From Pseudomonadota bacterium (lineage in GTDB: Bacteria > Pseudomonadota > Alphaproteobacteria > Rhodobacterales > Rhodobacteraceae): 19,747 bases of DNA. Of the stretch, positions 1 to 6,129 are shown in pieces. The notes beneath the pieces are model-generated. The model was not told the DNA's origin. It worked only from the letters and a program-made list of their open reading frames with translations, and did not search any database. A program made the translations under genes and the position numbers. Numbering within the stretch: the first letter of the stretch is position 1; every line of letters starts with the position of its first letter. The DNA lies in assembly GCA_021813645.1 (NCBI GenBank), contig JAKAJW010000025.1, positions 1 to 19,747 of the forward strand, read 5' to 3'.

Positions 1-1166
1 TCGGGGATATGCAGATAGCCGGGTTGATCGCCGCGCATGCCGCGCACGCCGTATTGCCACAGGATGCGGTTGGTCTTGCGCTCGATGACGACGATGCGAT
101 GGTTCAGGTCGTCGGTCGCCAGGATGTTGCCGTTCGGCAGTTCCTCGGCGAGCGAGGGCCGGTTCAGCTCTTCGCCGGGCGCCGGCCGATAGCGCCACAG
201 CTCTTTTCCGGCCGGCGAGATCTCGATGATGTTGCCGGGCCGGGTATAGCCGGCGACGATGACGTTGCCGCCGTGGGTCGGCTGCGGATCGGAAGGATAG
301 AGGATCGGCAGCACGAAGTGGTAGACCGGCTTCCAGTCGGGACCGAGTTCGGCCAGGCTGTGGCCCTGGATTTCGCTGACCAGCACGCCGCCGTTGGCCA
401 GCGGCCGGTCGCCGTTCGGCGAGCGCAGCGTGCCGGGCTCGCCCGAGCAATTGTCGGTGCGGCCGGCCTGGCGGACGATGTGCTTGTCCGGCGCGATCTC
501 GAGAATGCGGCAGTTGCGAATGTCGGCGACGATGATGTTGCCGTTCGGAAGCTGATAGGCGTCGTCGGGGTAGTCGAGCAGGCCGGGCGCCGCGCCGGCC
601 TGGCCGAGCTTGCCGTAGGACCAGAGCGTCTTGCCGGTGGCGATGTCGATCTTCAGGATCACCTGGCCGTGCTCGAGATTGGTGACGATGCTCTTTCCGT
701 GATCGGCGAAGAAGGCGTCGTCGGCGCCCTCATGCGGCGGGATGCCCTGGAAGTGATACTGCCAGATGATCTGGCGCTGCGGGTTGACGATGATGAGCCG
801 GTCGTTGCCGCGATCGGCGATCAGCACGTCGTAGCCGCCGAGCGCGCTGGGGTCGTGCGGGGCGCGGGCGGCGGCGGCATCGAGCTTCTGTGCCGGCAGC
901 GGCGACAGAACCGGCAGCGCGGCGTCTTCCGGCCGGTTGACGGGCTGGGTCGCCACTAGGGGCGCCGGGGTGGTCGAGGGCGCAACTGCGGGCGACGGGG
1001 TGGGGGCCGGTGAGGGCAGCGCCGCCTCGGTGGCGGGCAGGGCCGGCGCGACGGCGACGGGGGCGGCGGCGGGCTTGACGGTCGGGTCGGTGTCGGCGCC
1101 GGCCGGGCCGGCAAGGCTGGCCGCCGCAGCGACGACGATGGCGATGATCCGGCCCGATGATGTCAC
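1..1166 (-). CDS. Secreted beta-propeller (NHL/PQQ-like repeat) protein, C-terminus cut by window edge
   Basis: The reading frame is open from a GTG at 1166 to the left edge with no stop, so at least 388 residues are present and the 3' end is missing. The N-terminus (MTSSGRIIAIVVAAAASLAG, then PAGA) is a textbook Sec signal peptide. A Pro/Ala-rich low-complexity linker follows (about residues 25-75). After it come repeated propeller blades with phrases such as DVLIADRGNDRLIIVNP, NGNIIVADIRNCRILEI and NGNILATDDLNHRIVVIE, each followed by a strand like ILWQYG. This repeat style is that of NHL/PQQ-like/arylsulfotransferase-type propellers, so I infer an exported periplasmic or surface propeller; substrate unknown. 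A run of seven G precedes the GTG. An in-frame ATG at 1232 (22 codons upstream, GGGAG 8 nt before it) is an alternative start, but it would put about 25 extra residues before the signal peptide. Confidence 0.8.
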   Translation of the reverse strand, partial: MTSSGRIIAIVVAAAASLAGPAGADTDPTVKPAAAPVAVAPALPATEAALPSPAPTPSPAVAPSTTPAPLVATQPVNRPEDAALPVLSPLPAQKLDAAAARAPHDPSALGGYDVLIADRGNDRLIIVNPQRQIIWQYHFQGIPPHEGADDAFFADHGKSIVTNLEHGQVILKIDIATGKTLWSYGKLGQAGAAPGLLDYPDDAYQLPNGNIIVADIRNCRILEIAPDKHIVRQAGRTDNCSGEPGTLRSPNGDRPLANGGVLVSEIQGHSLAELGPDWKPVYHFVLPILYPSDPQPTHGGNVIVAGYTRPGNIIEISPAGKELWRYRPAPGEELNRPSLAEELPNGNILATDDLNHRIVVIERKTNRILWQYGVRGMRGDQPGYLHIP

Positions 1167-1256
1167 GATGGTCCCCCCCGTTGAAATTGGGGCGCACGCT
1201 AGGGCGACGGCGCGGGAAGCGCCATGCTCCATTACGAAAACTCCCGAGACAGTGAA

Positions 1257-1280
1257 TTGGCTGACGGTTTCGTCAGCCAA
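1257..1280 (-). terminator. Perfect 10-bp hairpin just after the lysE-type gene
   Basis: TTGGCTGACG and CGTCAGCCAA form a perfect 10-bp inverted repeat with a 4-nt loop, beginning 4 nt after the stop codon of the exporter gene. There is no clear U-run after the stem on the minus strand (it continues AATTCACTG, with the stem's own AA), so it is terminator-like or an RNA-stabilising 3' stem rather than a canonical intrinsic terminator. Confidence 0.5.
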
Positions 1281-1284
1281 CCCG

Positions 1285-1908
1285 TCAGCTCAGCCGGGCG
1301 GTGAGCACCTTCACCCCGGCCAGGGCGAAGCCGAGGGCCATGACGCCGTCGAAGCCGCGCCGCAGGCGGGCGTAGCCGCGGGCCAGGCGCGGGGTGGAGA
1401 ACAAGAGCGCGTAGCCGTGGTTGATCGCCGCCCCCTGCAGCCCGACCACCAGCACGACAAGCGCGAGCTGCGACCAACTCGCCCCCGGCGGCAGGCCGAT
1501 CGAGTAGAGCGCACCGAAGAACAGGATCGCTTTCGGGTTGGTCAGGTGCAAAAGCACGCCCTTGCGGTAGAGGCCGTGCCGATCGCCGCGCAGGCCCGCC
1601 ACCGGAGCCGCGGTCCGGCGCAGGGCCGCGCGGGCGGATTTCGCGGCGAGAAACAGCAGATAGCAGCCGCCGAGGTAGCGGACGACCTCCAGCGGCCAGG
1701 CCGCCGCGGCCATCAGCGTGCCGAGGCCGAGCGCCGCCGAGATCGACCAGACCAGCGACCCGGTGGTGATGCCCGAGGCGACCGCGAGGCCGGCGCGGCG
1801 CCCGCCGTTCAGCGAGGTGCCGGCGATGGCGAGGGTGGCGGGGCCGGGGCTGGCCTGGACCGCGAGCGCCGCGAGCATGATCAGGGGCAGATGGATGTCG
1901 GGGGGCAT
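1285..1908 (-). CDS. LysE/RhtB family amino-acid exporter
   Basis: This 207-residue integral membrane protein has the usual family length (about 200-210). It starts with a helix followed by the family hallmark ASPGPATLAIAG (about residues 19-30), then GxxAGLAVASGITTG, a helix ending in YLLFLAAKSARAALR, and LLHLTNPKAILFFGALY, all typical of LysE/RhtB translocators, which export amino acids (Lys, Thr, homoserine and others) by proton exchange. Substrate cannot be told from sequence. The start is well supported: AAGGAG lies 6 nt before the ATG. It is downstream of uvrC on the same strand, 122 nt away, with its own candidate promoter. In related genomes, from memory, uvrC is often followed by pgsA/moaDE instead, so the exporter may be a local insertion. 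Confidence 0.88.
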   Translation of the reverse strand: MPPDIHLPLIMLAALAVQASPGPATLAIAGTSLNGGRRAGLAVASGITTGSLVWSISAALGLGTLMAAAAWPLEVVRYLGGCYLLFLAAKSARAALRRTAAPVAGLRGDRHGLYRKGVLLHLTNPKAILFFGALYSIGLPPGASWSQLALVVLVVGLQGAAINHGYALLFSTPRLARGYARLRRGFDGVMALGFALAGVKVLTARLS

Positions 1909-1961
1909 CGGCGGCTCCTTGGGGGGCGGGCGGGGCGGTGCCCGGTTAGGCTACGCGGATC

Positions 1962-1991
1962 AGGCTATGCGGGCGCGGGGGCGAAAGTCCA
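1962..1991 (-). promoter_or_regulatory. Candidate sigma-70 type promoter for the LysE-family gene
   Basis: On the minus strand TGGACT (1986-1991) and TAGCCT (1962-1967) are spaced by 18 nt, a weak but Rhodobacter-like -35/-10 pair. It lies between the uvrC stop and the exporter ATG. Nearby the octamer TAGCCTRA occurs twice (TAGCCTGA, TAGCCTAA), which may be chance. Assigned by eye. Confidence 0.35.
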
Positions 1992-2030
1992 GTTGGCTTC
2001 GGTCGGCCGGCCGTCACACCGGCCCCGGGC

Positions 2031-3905
2031 TCAGCCGCGGTCGTGGAAGAAGTCGTAGACGGTCTGGGCGATGGCCTCGGAGATCCCCGGGGCGGCCTTC
2101 AGATCCTCCACCCCGGCGCGGGAGACCGCCTTGGCAGAACCGAAATGGGCCAACAGCGCTCGCTTGCGGGTGGCGCCGATGCCGGGGATTTCGTCGAGCG
2201 GCGTGGCGCCGATCGCCTTGGCGCGTTTCTGGCGGTGGGCGCCGATCGCCCAGCGGTGGGCCTCGTCGCGCAACCGCTGGACGAAATAGAGCACCGGCGC
2301 ATTGTGCGGCAGGGCGAAGGGGCGCTGGCCGATGCGGTGGAACTCTTCCTTGCCGAGGTCGCGGTCGATCCCCTTGGCGACGCCGATCATCGGGATGTCC
2401 TCGACGCCGAGACCGGCCATGATCTCATGCACCGCCGAGACCTGGCCTGCGCCGCCGTCGATCAAGAGCAGGTCGGGCCAGGCTTCGGTTTCGCGGTCGG
2501 GGTCTTCCTTCAGGAGCCGTTCGAACCGGCGGGTCAGCACCTCTTTCATCATCCCGAAGTCGTCGCCCGGGGTGATCTCGGTGCCCTTGATGTTGAACTT
2601 GCGATACTGGCTTTTCAGGAAGCCCTCGGGCCCGGCGACGATCATGCCGCCGACCGCATTGGTGCCCATGATGTGCGAGTTGTCGTAGACCTCGATGCGC
2701 TTCGGGGCGGCGGGCAGGTCGAAGGCCTCGGCGAGCCCTTCGAGCAGCCGCGCCTGGCTGGCGCTTTCGGCCATCTTGCGGGCCAGGCTTTCGCGGGCGT
2801 TCCTGTGCGCGTTCTCCATCAGCTCGGCCTTCTCGCCGCGCTGGGGGACGGCGAGTTCCACCTTGCGGCCGGCCCGTTCGGAAAGGAGCGCGAGGGTCAG
2901 GTCTTCATCCTCGATCGGATGGGAGAGCAGGATGAGGCGGGGCGGCACCTTGTCGTCGTAGAACTGGGCGAGGAAGGCTTCGAGGATTTCCGCCTCCTCC
3001 GCCCCGGCGCCGGTGCGGGGGTAGAAGTCGCGGTTGCCCCAGCTCTGGTGGGCACGGATGAAGAAGACCTGCACGCAGGCCTGGCCGCCCTCCATATGGA
3101 CGGCGATCACATCGGCCTCGGCCACGCCCTGCGGGTTGATGCCCTGGGCGCTTTGCACCTGGGTCAGCGCCTTGATGCGGTCGCGCAGCGCCGCGGCGCG
3201 CTCGAACTCCAGCGCCTCGGAGGCGGCGGCCATCTCGGCGGCGAGATGCGCCTGGACGGTGGTGGAGCGGCCTTCGAGGAAGCGCTGGGCATCCTCGATC
3301 AGCGCCTGATAGTCGGCCTCGGAGACATAGCCGACGCAGGGCGCCGCGCAGCGCTTGATCTGGTAGAGCAGGCAGGGGCGGGTGCGGCTTTCGAAGGTCG
3401 CGTCGGAGCAGTTGCGGAGCAGGAACACCCGTTGCAGCTGGTTCAGGGTGCGGTTCACCGCGCCGGCCGAGGCGAAGGGCCCGTAGTAGCTGCCCTTCTC
3501 GCTGCGCTTGCCGCGGTGCTTCTTGATCTGCGGGAAGCGGTGTTCGCGCGAGATCAGGATGTTCGGGAACGACTTGTCGTCGCGCAGCAGCACGTTGTAG
3601 CGCGGCTTCAGCTGCTTGATGAGGTTCTGCTCCAACAGCAGCGCCTCGGTCTCGGTCCGCACCGTCAGGAACATCATCGTGGCGGTTTCGCGGATCATCC
3701 GGGCGATGCGCGCCGAATGGCCGGAGGGCCGGGCGTAGTTAGAGACCCTCGCCTTCAGATTGCGCGCCTTGCCGACGTAGAGCACCTCATTCGCCGCGTT
3801 CAGCATGCGGTAGACCCCGGGCGAGGAGTCGAGGGTCTTGAGGTAGGACTGGATCACGGCATGGCCGGTTGGGGGCCGCGCGGCGGGGGGAGAGAGTTCA
3901 GTCAT
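2031..3905 (-). CDS. uvrC: UvrABC excinuclease subunit C
   Basis: UvrC (624 aa, normal length) makes the 3' and 5' incisions around a UvrB-marked lesion in nucleotide excision repair. Domains in order: GIY-YIG nuclease about residues 28-105 (GVYRM, LYVGKARNLKARVSNYA); a Cys cluster (C166, C178, C186, C190); a UVR UvrB-binding motif about 216-251; the RNase H-like nuclease with Asp in YDNSH (D408), LLIDGG (D483) and RDEAHRWA (H550); and tandem helix-hairpin-helix DNA binding at 573-624 (EIPGIGATRKRALLAHFGS, then a second GIS hairpin). The ATG has AGGCAGG 4 nt upstream. The extra residues before the GIY-YIG domain are Pro/Ala rich. No LexA-type GTTC-N7-GTTC was found upstream. Confidence 0.97.
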   Translation of the reverse strand: MTELSPPAARPPTGHAVIQSYLKTLDSSPGVYRMLNAANEVLYVGKARNLKARVSNYARPSGHSARIARMIRETATMMFLTVRTETEALLLEQNLIKQLKPRYNVLLRDDKSFPNILISREHRFPQIKKHRGKRSEKGSYYGPFASAGAVNRTLNQLQRVFLLRNCSDATFESRTRPCLLYQIKRCAAPCVGYVSEADYQALIEDAQRFLEGRSTTVQAHLAAEMAAASEALEFERAAALRDRIKALTQVQSAQGINPQGVAEADVIAVHMEGGQACVQVFFIRAHQSWGNRDFYPRTGAGAEEAEILEAFLAQFYDDKVPPRLILLSHPIEDEDLTLALLSERAGRKVELAVPQRGEKAELMENAHRNARESLARKMAESASQARLLEGLAEAFDLPAAPKRIEVYDNSHIMGTNAVGGMIVAGPEGFLKSQYRKFNIKGTEITPGDDFGMMKEVLTRRFERLLKEDPDRETEAWPDLLLIDGGAGQVSAVHEIMAGLGVEDIPMIGVAKGIDRDLGKEEFHRIGQRPFALPHNAPVLYFVQRLRDEAHRWAIGAHRQKRAKAIGATPLDEIPGIGATRKRALLAHFGSAKAVSRAGVEDLKAAPGISEAIAQTVYDFFHDRG

Positions 3906-3980
3906 CGTGCCTGCCTGATTCCCGTCTTGGGCTGCAATCTTATCGGCTCGGGAGCAAGAAAAAACCTGTCCCCTGTTTTT

Positions 3981-3989
3981 GTGGATAAC
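3981..3989 (-). promoter_or_regulatory. Perfect DnaA box
   Basis: The minus strand reads TTATCCACA, the exact consensus DnaA box, within the uvrC leader and 76 nt before its ATG. A perfect 9-mer of this A/T-rich type is expected well under once by chance in a 20-kb GC-rich window. It is single; I saw no second good match nearby, so it is not an origin by itself. Confidence 0.6.
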
Positions 3990-4102
3990 TCTGCGGGCAA
4001 CTTCGCGAGGCGTGCGAAAACGCCTTGTTTCACTTGCGCTTCGTTGCTTTGCCTAAATTTTGTGCCGTTCCGTAATATACTGAAAACACACGATATTTTT
4101 TC

Positions 4103-4139
4103 GAGTCTGCAGCAAGTGCATGATTCCGCTGTGAGAATC
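4103..4139. promoter_or_regulatory. Cluster of three GANTC (CcrM-type) methylation sites
   Basis: GAGTC (4103-4107), GATTC (4122-4126) and GAATC (4135-4139) fall within 37 nt upstream of uvrC. GANTC is the target of the cell-cycle methyltransferase CcrM in alphaproteobacteria. The last two also form an inverted repeat GATTC-N8-GAATC. The regulatory meaning is inferred. Confidence 0.5.
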
Positions 4140-4210
4140 GTAACGCTTTCGTGACGCCTGTGGCGGGGGTGCATAAGTCAAGCGCCAAGAAGCAGCGCAG
4201 CTGCTGCAAA

Positions 4211-4987
4211 CTAGGGCTCTAGGCCAAGAATGTCCGGTGTTTCCCAGGCCAGGTGCTGGCCGCCGTCGGCACAGATCAACTGACCCGTGACTGACGGCGC
4301 ATCGAGAAAATAACCGAGCGCGGCGCAGATGTCCGCAGGGTTCGCGCCGCGCTTCAAGACGGTCGCGCTGCGCTGGCGGGCGAAGTGCTGGGCGCTTTGG
4401 CGGGCGCCCTGCAGGGTCGGGCCGGGGCCGATCGCATTGACCCGCACACGCGGGGCGAGCGCCTGCGCGGCGGTGCGGGTCAACGCCCAGAGCCCCATCT
4501 TGGCGAGCGTGTAGCTCATGAACTCCGGTGTGAGCTTGAGCACGCGCTGGTCGAGCATGTTGACGATCAGCGCCCGGGCGAGCGGCTCGCCCTGGCCGTC
4601 GGGCAACGGCTCGGGCGCCTGGGCGGCGAAGGCCTGGGTCAGCACGAAGGGGGCGCGCAGGTTCGACTCGATATGGCGGTCCCAGCTGGTCCGGGTGGCG
4701 CTGGCGAGATTGTCGTATTCGAAGATCGAGGCGTTGTTCACCAGCACGTCGAGCGGGCCGAGCGCCGCGACGGCGCGCGGCAGCAGCGCCTGCATCCCGG
4801 TCTCTGCGGTCAGGTCGGCCTGCAGGGTCACCGCCCGGCGACCGAGGGCGCGAATCTCTGCCGCCACCGCTTCGGCCGCGGCGGCGGAGCTTGCGTAATG
4901 CACCGCCACGTCATGGCCGCGGCCGGCGAGATAGAGCGCCATCGCCCGGCCGAGCCGATGGCCGGCGCCCGTGACCAGCGCGGTCAT
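4211..4987 (-). CDS. Short-chain reductase, pteridine reductase (FolM/PTR1)-like
   Basis: This 258-residue Rossmann SDR carries the features that separate pteridine reductases from ordinary SDRs. The cofactor motif is TGAGHRLG (6-13), the TGxxxRxG form with Arg that selects NADPH. The usual catalytic Ser is replaced by Asp in IVNMLDQ (D146), followed by YTLAK (Y159, K163), as in Leishmania PTR1 (NMVD...YTMAK). The C-terminus has TGQLICADGGQHL, like FolM DGGRHL. The likely role is reduction of dihydropterin/dihydrofolate-type substrates, cytosolic; the exact substrate is unproven. A longer frame exists, but the ATG at 4987 is chosen because it overlaps the stop of the upstream small gene (ATGA) and begins exactly at the beta-1 strand. 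It is the third gene of the operon with the S49 peptidase. Alternative: generic SDR oxidoreductase. Confidence 0.85.
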   Translation of the reverse strand: MTALVTGAGHRLGRAMALYLAGRGHDVAVHYASSAAAAEAVAAEIRALGRRAVTLQADLTAETGMQALLPRAVAALGPLDVLVNNASIFEYDNLASATRTSWDRHIESNLRAPFVLTQAFAAQAPEPLPDGQGEPLARALIVNMLDQRVLKLTPEFMSYTLAKMGLWALTRTAAQALAPRVRVNAIGPGPTLQGARQSAQHFARQRSATVLKRGANPADICAALGYFLDAPSVTGQLICADGGQHLAWETPDILGLEP

Positions 4988-5154
4988 CGTTTTTCTCCGC
5001 CGCAGGGGCAGGGGCCGGGGCCGATCCGGTAGCGGCCGCAGGCGGGGCATTTGCCCGGCCCTCGCCGCCGCTTCGGTGGCCCGCCCACCCGCAGCCGGCC
5101 GATGAAGGCCAGCGCGATCAGCGCGATTAGGAAGAGCAGGACGATCTTCACCAT
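4984..5154 (-). CDS. 56-residue membrane-anchored Cys-cluster protein
   Basis: A small protein with a hydrophobic N-terminal helix (about residues 3-18, MVKIVLLFLIALIALAF), a basic stretch (PPKRRRG, 26-32) and a compact CxxC-x9-CxC motif (C36, C39, C49, C51; CPACG then CPCGG), likely to bind zinc. By the positive-inside rule the basic Cys-rich tail should be cytoplasmic. I do not recognise a characterised family; small zinc-ribbon membrane proteins of this kind are annotated as hypothetical in Rhodobacterales. The start is fixed by context: one nucleotide separates the peptidase stop from this ATG (TAGCATG), and its own stop overlaps the next ATG (ATGA), so all three genes are probably translated in a coupled way. 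A longer upstream frame (to 5259) lies inside the peptidase gene and is not used. Confidence 0.75.
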   Translation of the reverse strand: MVKIVLLFLIALIALAFIGRLRVGGPPKRRRGPGKCPACGRYRIGPGPCPCGGEKR

Positions 5155-5155
5155 G

Positions 5156-5950
5156 CTAGAGCCCGTAGCGCGCCCAGAGCGCCCGTTCCTCGACTTGGCC
5201 GAGCGCCTCGGAAAGGGTTTCGGCGGCGAAGCGGCGCAAGAGGCCGCGGCGCGGGCCATAATGCACGAGCTTTACTTTCTCTCCGTAAAGCTCCTTCAGC
5301 TTCGGCACCAGATGGGCGATGCCATCGGCCAGCCCCTTCTCGACCGCCTGGGTGCCGACCCAGACCTCGCCGGTGAACAGGTCGCCTGCCGCCAGCCGCG
5401 GCCCGCGCCGGGCGCGGACCTGGGCGATAAAGGCGTCGTGGATCGGCGCCTGCAACGCCTGGAGGCGGGCGATGTCTTCCGGCTTTTCCGGTTGAAACGG
5501 GTCCAGGAAGCTCTTCGAGGTGCCAGCGGTATGCACCCGCCGCTCGATTCCGTGGCGGGTGAGGAAATCGTGGAAGCCGAAGCTGGCCGAGATGACGCCG
5601 ATCGAGCCGACCACCGAGCTTGCATCCACCCAGATGTCATCCGCCGCGCAGGCGAGCCAATAGCCGCCGGAGGCGGCCACATCCTCGACGAAGGCATGCA
5701 CCTTCACGCCCTTCTCGGCGGCCAGGCGGCGGATCCGGCCGGCGATCAGCGCGGTTTGCGCCGGCGCCCCGCCGGGGGAGTTCACTGCGAGGGCGACGGC
5801 GACGGGCCGGCCCTTGCGAAAGGCGCGCTCGATCGTTTCGGCAAGGCCGGCATCGTTCGGCGCGCCGCGCCGGCCGGCGGCGGCGATGACGCCGGCGAGC
5901 CGGATCACGGCGACCCGCGGCGATCTCTGGATCGGGATCAAATTGCTCAT
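5156..5950 (-). CDS. S49 family serine peptidase (SppA/SohB-like)
   Basis: 264 residues with the S49 (ClpP-fold) core. The expected Ser/Lys dyad of SppA-type enzymes is visible: Ser116 in VVGSIGVI and Lys146 in GTSKSFLDPF, matching the TGSLGV and GAHKDIMSP motifs of Bacillus SppA. NSPGG (57-61) and ASGGYWLACAADDI (93-106) are further family signatures. These enzymes cut signal peptides or membrane-protein fragments. No N-terminal transmembrane helix is seen in the version starting at 5950, so the protein may be cytosolic or peripheral, as in short alphaproteobacterial S49 members. The frame extends far upstream, but those residues are low-complexity Pro/Arg shadow sequence. There is no Shine-Dalgarno before the ATG; a promoter places the start at or next to the ATG (see 5957-5985). 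First gene of a three-gene operon. Confidence 0.9.
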   Translation of the reverse strand: MSNLIPIQRSPRVAVIRLAGVIAAAGRRGAPNDAGLAETIERAFRKGRPVAVALAVNSPGGAPAQTALIAGRIRRLAAEKGVKVHAFVEDVAASGGYWLACAADDIWVDASSVVGSIGVISASFGFHDFLTRHGIERRVHTAGTSKSFLDPFQPEKPEDIARLQALQAPIHDAFIAQVRARRGPRLAAGDLFTGEVWVGTQAVEKGLADGIAHLVPKLKELYGEKVKLVHYGPRRGLLRRFAAETLSEALGQVEERALWARYGL

Positions 5951-5956
5951 CGTCCC

Positions 5957-5985
5957 GATGTAGAGCCGCGGACGGCGTGGAACAA
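5957..5985 (-). promoter_or_regulatory. Candidate promoter for the S49 peptidase operon, giving a leaderless mRNA
   Basis: On the minus strand TTGTTC (5980-5985) and TACATC (5957-5962) are spaced by exactly 17 nt. The -10 ends 6 nt before the ATG at 5950, so transcription would start at or within a base or two of the ATG. This agrees with the absence of a ribosome binding site. Assigned by eye. Confidence 0.45.
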
Positions 5986-6129
5986 GCCACCGAACGCTGC
6001 CCCCGCGGCCATCCGGCCGGAATTGCGCGGCCCGGCCGGCCGGCGTCGCCCGGATGGCTTGAGCCCATCGGCGCCGCATGTCAGAACGGCCGAAACGCTG
6101 CGGGGGAGGCGACAATGCGGGAGGGAAAA

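Larger units (their letters stand above)
3906..4210. other. 305-nt A/T-rich non-coding region between the SDR gene and uvrC
   Basis: This is the largest gap in the window and the only one markedly richer in A/T than the rest. It contains a perfect DnaA box (3981-3989), three GANTC sites (4103-4139), a TATATT -10-like hexamer for uvrC on the minus strand (4074-4079, with no good -35), and a small inverted repeat AGCAGC-GCA-GCTGCT (4191-4205) just after the SDR stop. AAAAAC and GTTTTT flank a CAG-rich 9-nt segment near 3961-3980. A 90-codon frame across it (3902-4174, minus) has low G/C at third positions, unlike real genes here, and is not called. A small RNA cannot be excluded. Confidence 0.7.

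Noticed and set aside
9..959. 316-codon plus-strand frame
   Set aside because: Antisense shadow of the propeller gene; repetitive D/V/G/A composition and no recognisable domain.
2043..4154. 703-codon plus-strand open frame opposite uvrC
   Set aside because: It is the antisense shadow of uvrC, caused by GC-rich codon bias; the protein is low-complexity Asp/Gly/Ala/Val/His without any family feature.
3902..4174. 90-codon frame whose stop overlaps the uvrC ATG (ATGA)
   Set aside because: The overlap is suggestive of coupling, but third positions are A/T rich, unlike every real gene here, and the protein matches nothing. Treated as non-coding leader.
3906..4210. Chromosomal replication origin
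   Set aside because: Only one DnaA box, and none of the usual origin neighbours; a regulatory or titration site is the more modest reading.
3906..4210. LexA (SOS) operator for uvrC
   Set aside because: No GTTC-N7-GTTC or reverse match was found; GTTC near 4066 and GAAC on the other strand have no partner at the right spacing.
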